From positions 992,001-1,056,000 of the forward strand of contig NC_013665.1 in assembly GCF_000011005.1 (NCBI RefSeq): a DNA stretch of 64,000 nt, in the 5' to 3' direction. The notes beneath the pieces were generated by a model. It worked only from the letters and a program-made list of their open reading frames with translations. It searched no databases and was not told where the DNA came from. The first letter of the stretch is position 1. Every line of letters starts with the position of its first letter. This DNA is from Methanocella paludicola SANAE (GTDB lineage Archaea > Halobacteriota > Methanocellia > Methanocellales > Methanocellaceae). A program made the translations under genes and the position numbers. This document shows, piece after piece, positions 61,409-64,000 of this stretch.

Positions 61409-61629
61409 AAGCGAAACTACAAGAAGCCGAAAAAAGAAAAAAATTGCGGTCCCGGGGCAGGCGATACGCTAGCCTATCCGTCAATGCCGGGCTCGAAAAC
61501 GATATAATTCTCCACGAAAGGGCATAACTTATTTATATCCATGTCGCCTCTTATCCCGCAGGAACAAATGACGTACGAGCTTTTTAATAAAAGCGGCTTA
61601 CGTGTTTGTTTATCGTAGAGGATTAACGT

Positions 61630-61836
61630 ATGTTTGAAAGCAAGGGTTCAAATGCCCCCGTAGTTGAGGGGCAGACGTATGACGTAAAGATCGAAGACAC
61701 AGCAAAGAAGGGGGACGGAATCGCCCGAATCGAGGGCTTCGTTATATTCGTGCCGGGCACCAAGGTCGGCGACTCGGTCAAGATCCAGGTGGAGACCGTC
61801 AAGAGAAACTTCGCGGTCGCCAAGGTCGTATCTTAA
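61630..61836 (+). CDS. TRAM-domain RNA-binding protein
   Basis: A 68-residue stand-alone TRAM protein: VEGQTYDVKIEDTAKKGDGIARIEGF and IFVPGTKVGDSVKIQVETVKRNFAVAKVV. Small archaeal TRAM proteins act as RNA chaperones, often cold-responsive. Single gene with a TTATTTATATCC promoter at 61529-61540; upstream 220-bp spacer has no other visible gene. AGAGGATT before ATG as ribosome site. Confidence 0.93.
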   Translation: MFESKGSNAPVVEGQTYDVKIEDTAKKGDGIARIEGFVIFVPGTKVGDSVKIQVETVKRNFAVAKVVS

Positions 61837-61955
61837 GTTTATTCCCGGCCGGGGCCATGCCCTGGTCTTTAGTTCGTTTTTATCTTTTGATTTATACCGC
61901 TGAAGTGACAAAATCTATTTTAAACCCGACGTTTATTTACTAATTGGTGATGGTA

Positions 61956-62120
61956 ATGGCTGAGAAGTGTTTTTGCGGCCTCAACCCGGCCGATATCGCT
62001 CGCGGCGAGCCCTATAAGGATCCAGGTTTCCGTAAGGTAAAGTGCGCGAAGTGCGGCCTTGAACTCCTTACCGACATTAAGGATAAGACTTGCTGCTTCG
62101 AGTGCGAGAAGTCCGGTTAA
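61956..62120 (+). CDS. Small cysteine-rich zinc protein
   Basis: Fifty-four codons from ATG 61956 (another in-frame ATG two codons earlier). Cysteines at 5 and 7 (CFC), 30 and 33 (CAKC), 46, 47 and 50 (CCFEC) make at least one zinc ribbon plus extra pairs. The frame is preceded by a TATTTACT-like A/T region and followed by a T-rich stretch. Similar small zinc-ribbon proteins are common in methanogens. No specific role. Confidence 0.72.
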   Translation: MAEKCFCGLNPADIARGEPYKDPGFRKVKCAKCGLELLTDIKDKTCCFECEKSG

Positions 62121-62203
62121 AAGGGCTTACGACGCTTCGTATTTTTATTTCACCCTTTTGAAGTTACACAATCGTTAAATACGGCTGAATTTTAGTTCCT
62201 ATT

Positions 62204-62965
62204 ATGGCATTACCTTTGATCGTCGGGCCGCTATACATGCTTCTTGCCACGGCGATCGTGCTCGTATTGCTCTGGAAGAAGAGGATGAATGAGCAAATAG
62301 CCATGGTCGTCCTCGCCGCCTCGCTGCTTGTGGCCGGTTTCTTGCAGTGGGGATTTCTGGATACGACGATTTACCTGCATCAGGTGCTGTGGGGGATCAT
62401 CAACGGGGGCATCAACCCGCAGCAGGCCGTTAAGGTCGTGCTTATCCTCGGGACGTCTCTCATCGCAGGACGGCTCTTTTGCGGCTACATCTGCCCGCTT
62501 GGCGTCGCTCAGGAGCTCGCCTCGAAAGTGGTGAAAAACCAGGCGCATATCGACGTTAAGATCTCTGAAAAGATCAGGGCCGCCTTCTTCATTGCATTCA
62601 TCGTCCTCGGCATAGGGCTGGCCACCGTCGTCTCCTTCAATCCGTTCAGCCTCGTCTCGCCCTGGCTGGACACGTTCAAGCTATTGGCGCTCGTGGTCGT
62701 GGCGGCTGCGGGCATATTCGTTTACCGTCCCTACTGTACGCTGCTCTGCCCGTTCGGCTTCCTCATGAACCTGACGTCCCGGGTCAGCCTGCTGAAGCTC
62801 AAGATCAACGAGAACTGTATCGACTGCGGGGCATGCTCGAGGAAGTGCCCCGCGGGCCAGGCACAAAAAGGCAGCGCCATGGCCGAGTGTTATTTGTGCG
62901 GGCGGTGCCTGAAGGCGTGCAAGAAGGATGCGATCAGATACGGGATGCCAAAATTAATAAAATAA
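62204..62965 (+). CDS. NapH/MauN-like membrane ferredoxin protein
   Basis: The 253-residue protein has five or six membrane helices (e.g. MLLATAIVLVLLWKK, FIAFIVLGIGLATVVSF, LLALVVVAAAGIFVYR), cysteine motifs FCGYICPLGVAQE and YCTLLCPFGFLMN between helices, and a C-terminal double 4Fe-4S ferredoxin domain (CIDCGACSRKCPAG and CYLCGRCLKACKKD). This is the NapH/NosR-like polyferredoxin architecture used for electron transfer across or at the membrane. No partner enzyme adjacent; role unknown. Its 3' end faces palindrome E. Confidence 0.9.
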   Translation: MALPLIVGPLYMLLATAIVLVLLWKKRMNEQIAMVVLAASLLVAGFLQWGFLDTTIYLHQVLWGIINGGINPQQAVKVVLILGTSLIAGRLFCGYICPLGVAQELASKVVKNQAHIDVKISEKIRAAFFIAFIVLGIGLATVVSFNPFSLVSPWLDTFKLLALVVVAAAGIFVYRPYCTLLCPFGFLMNLTSRVSLLKLKINENCIDCGACSRKCPAGQAQKGSAMAECYLCGRCLKACKKDAIRYGMPKLIK

Positions 62966-63021
62966 ATACAACTGATTGGTATGTCGCTCTTCGGTTGTGC
63001 CGGTTACTTGTGGAGTGGGCG

Positions 63022-63333
63022 CCTCCGGTCGGTATCACGAAAACACGAATTTATTTTATATCCCACGTAAGGCTCGAAATGCACAAAGGTACATGCTTTG
63101 TGGTTTAAAACACGAAACAACCTCTCTAAAAGACGAACCTCTCGAAAGGATTGAAACACGAGAAAAAGCATAACCATTGGAGTTCATGCCGTCTCTTGTG
63201 TTTCTATCCTTTAGTGTTTTGGAGCCCTTAGGGAGGTTGTTTCGTGTTTTGAACGCCCGGCATGAGCTTGGTGATTTTGTGTCTTACGTGGGATATAAAA
63301 AGTCTTTTGTGGTTTCGTGATACCGACCGGAGG
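63022..63333. repeat. Palindromic element E, ends like A-C
   Basis: About 312 bp between the NapH-like gene and the TrmB-like gene, convergent. Ends CCTCCGGTCGGTATCACGAA and its complement. The terminal GGTCGGTATCACGAA is the same as in B; the interior differs (TATATCCCACGTAAG, AAAACACGAAACAACCTC on both arms). Shorter arms of about 145 bp. Words CACGAAA, CACAAA, CTCTAA and CTCGAA occur. It lacks the 60-nt conserved centre. No coding capacity. Confidence 0.88.
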
Positions 63334-63420
63334 GATGTACGTAAGTCGCTACGAGGGATATAGGTTTAATACGTGAATATGGATTGCCTAGCTCACATTT
63401 TACCCTGGCAAAGTGATGCA

Positions 63421-63430
63421 ATATATATTA
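63421..63430 (+). promoter_or_regulatory. TATA box of a possible tiny leaderless gene
   Basis: ATATATATTA lies 24-33 nt upstream of an ATG at 63454, the ideal distance for a leaderless archaeal mRNA. Confidence 0.4.
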
Positions 63431-63453
63431 CCGCTTATTCTAAACTCCTAACT

Positions 63454-63540
63454 ATGAAAGTTACCGAAGCCAAGGGCGTCCCAATTCTTGGGGCTGGTCA
63501 TGAAGCTGCCCGGCCGACGGAGAGCACGAAAATTCTTTAA
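63454..63540 (+). CDS. Possible 28-residue peptide
   Basis: ATG to TAA, encoding MKVTEAKGVPILGAG then a short tail ending TKIL. No family recognised. Presence of a well-spaced TATA box is the only reason to list it. The stop lies 3 bp before the stop of the convergent TrmB-like gene. Confidence 0.3.
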   Translation: MKVTEAKGVPILGAGHEAARPTESTKIL

Positions 63541-63543
63541 TTA

Positions 63544-64000
63544 TTATTTTGCCGGCTCAGCCACATCCCACATCATGTTGAAATTACTCTGCATGAGTGA
63601 GGCGACTTCCTGGTTCGGCGTCCATATGGCGATGGCATTCTCCACGTCGGGCACGTCGTCGGTCACCTTCGAGAACATGATCAATATCTCCCGCCCATCG
63701 ATGACCACGAACTTGATGAACGGCGTCTTGTAGAGCCTGATCTCGGGCACCACGCCGGAAAGCGCTTCAACAAGGTCAATGTCTCTGTCTTTAAGCTCGA
63801 TGCTGGGCCGGGTAATGATACGGATGGTGACTCCCCTCTTGCGTGCCCGTTCCATCTGCTTCTTGATGCGGTCGATCTCGCCCTCGGAATACAATGCGCC
63901 CAGCAGCACGATATCGTGCTTTGCCCTGGCCATCATGTCCGAGATGCGCTCAGAAATGTTGTCCATGCCCCGGATGAGCCAGACCTTTGGGGACTCTTTA
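63544..64000 (-). CDS. TrmB-family regulator, C-terminal part, 5' end beyond window
   Basis: The frame is open to the right edge of the window and reads KVWLIRGMDNISERISDMMARAKHDIVLLG, then RGVTIRIITRPSIELKD and REILIMFSKVTDDV. This is the sugar-/effector-binding C-terminal domain of TrmB-type transcriptional regulators (phospholipase-D-like fold), whose N-terminal winged helix should lie beyond 64000. An internal ATG at 63966 is therefore not the start. Regulates unknown genes. The 3' end faces palindrome E. Confidence 0.82.
   Translation of the reverse strand, partial: KESPKVWLIRGMDNISERISDMMARAKHDIVLLGALYSEGEIDRIKKQMERARKRGVTIRIITRPSIELKDRDIDLVEALSGVVPEIRLYKTPFIKFVVIDGREILIMFSKVTDDVPDVENAIAIWTPNQEVASLMQSNFNMMWDVAEPAK

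Noticed and set aside
1-64000. tRNA or rRNA genes
   Set aside because: I looked for T-loop-like GTTCRANNC boxes with acceptor stems and saw none in the spacers; a covariance-model scan would be decisive.

Overview
The window is chromosomal DNA of a methanogenic euryarchaeon. Direct evidence is a complete formylmethanofuran:tetrahydromethanopterin formyltransferase (ftr), a methanogenesis-marker-8 protein, a DUF356 protein, archaeal PolB, RPA with its partner, PAN, Alba, aMBF1, archaeal IF5B, the L7Ae-S28e-L24e-NDK-aIF5B cluster, archaeal RibD-type reductase, TRAM protein and archaetidylinositol-phosphate synthase. The mid-to-high GC, the cluster of HGCs (house-keeping genes) and the protein style resemble Methanocella (Methanocellales); that genus-level placement is inference from memory, not a search. 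I saw no rRNA, tRNA or CRISPR array.

Layout. 1-4.5 kb: truncated ABC ATPase; a 1.2-kb mobile cassette with terminal inverted repeats and an 8-bp target duplication that carries a bacterial-looking yjhP-type methyltransferase instead of a transposase; then an NfnAB/GltD-like electron-transfer pair. 4.8-11.6 kb: ABC-2 exporter operon with a NEW3-domain surface protein, a CorA-like transporter, an HtrA protease and an HtpX protease. 12.4-24.1 kb: nucleotidyltransferase and Map, SagB-type oxidoreductase, Sua5, DUF356, PAN, aMBF1, the hisC-AK6-AIP synthase operon, a degenerate PaaK-like protein, a small zinc protein, Alba and an MBL hydrolase. 24.9-33.4 kb: Wzt/Wzm polysaccharide exporter, a CbiX-like double chelatase, a PKD surface protein with a 42-bp coding repeat, RPA plus RPA-associated protein. 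33.5-44.3 kb: a TIM-barrel/DUF294 fusion, surface protein, TldE-TldD, a membrane protein-MoxR-VWA operon, Trm1, DUF3795 protein. 44.5-49.4 kb: GAF sensor kinase, ftr, ferredoxin, marker 8, methyltransferase. 49.4-57.2 kb: translation cluster, small surface proteins, PolB. 57.2-64 kb: membrane proteins, ArfC-type reductase, NSUN methylase with PUA partner, DUF3795, TRAM, small zinc protein, NapH-like ferredoxin protein, 3' part of a TrmB-type regulator.

The most unusual feature is a set of seven large imperfect palindromes (about 230-670 bp) in intergenic DNA at 11.8, 16.2, 24.2, 30.6, 47.0, 60.5 and 63.0 kb. Three are homologous copies of one element (same ends, same arms, same 60-nt non-palindromic centre, one copy with the centre in the opposite orientation); a fourth shares only the ends; the other three have different sequences but the same construction, namely short words such as C-N-C-(T/G)-AA or CGCGAAG repeated along both arms. 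Six of seven fill convergent gaps and the seventh lies directly behind a 3' gene end; every convergent gap above 300 bp in the window outside the mobile cassette contains one. I found no coding capacity in them. They are the best candidate for an undescribed system: either a mobile non-autonomous family restricted to 3' ends or a class of 3'-end RNA/DNA structures.
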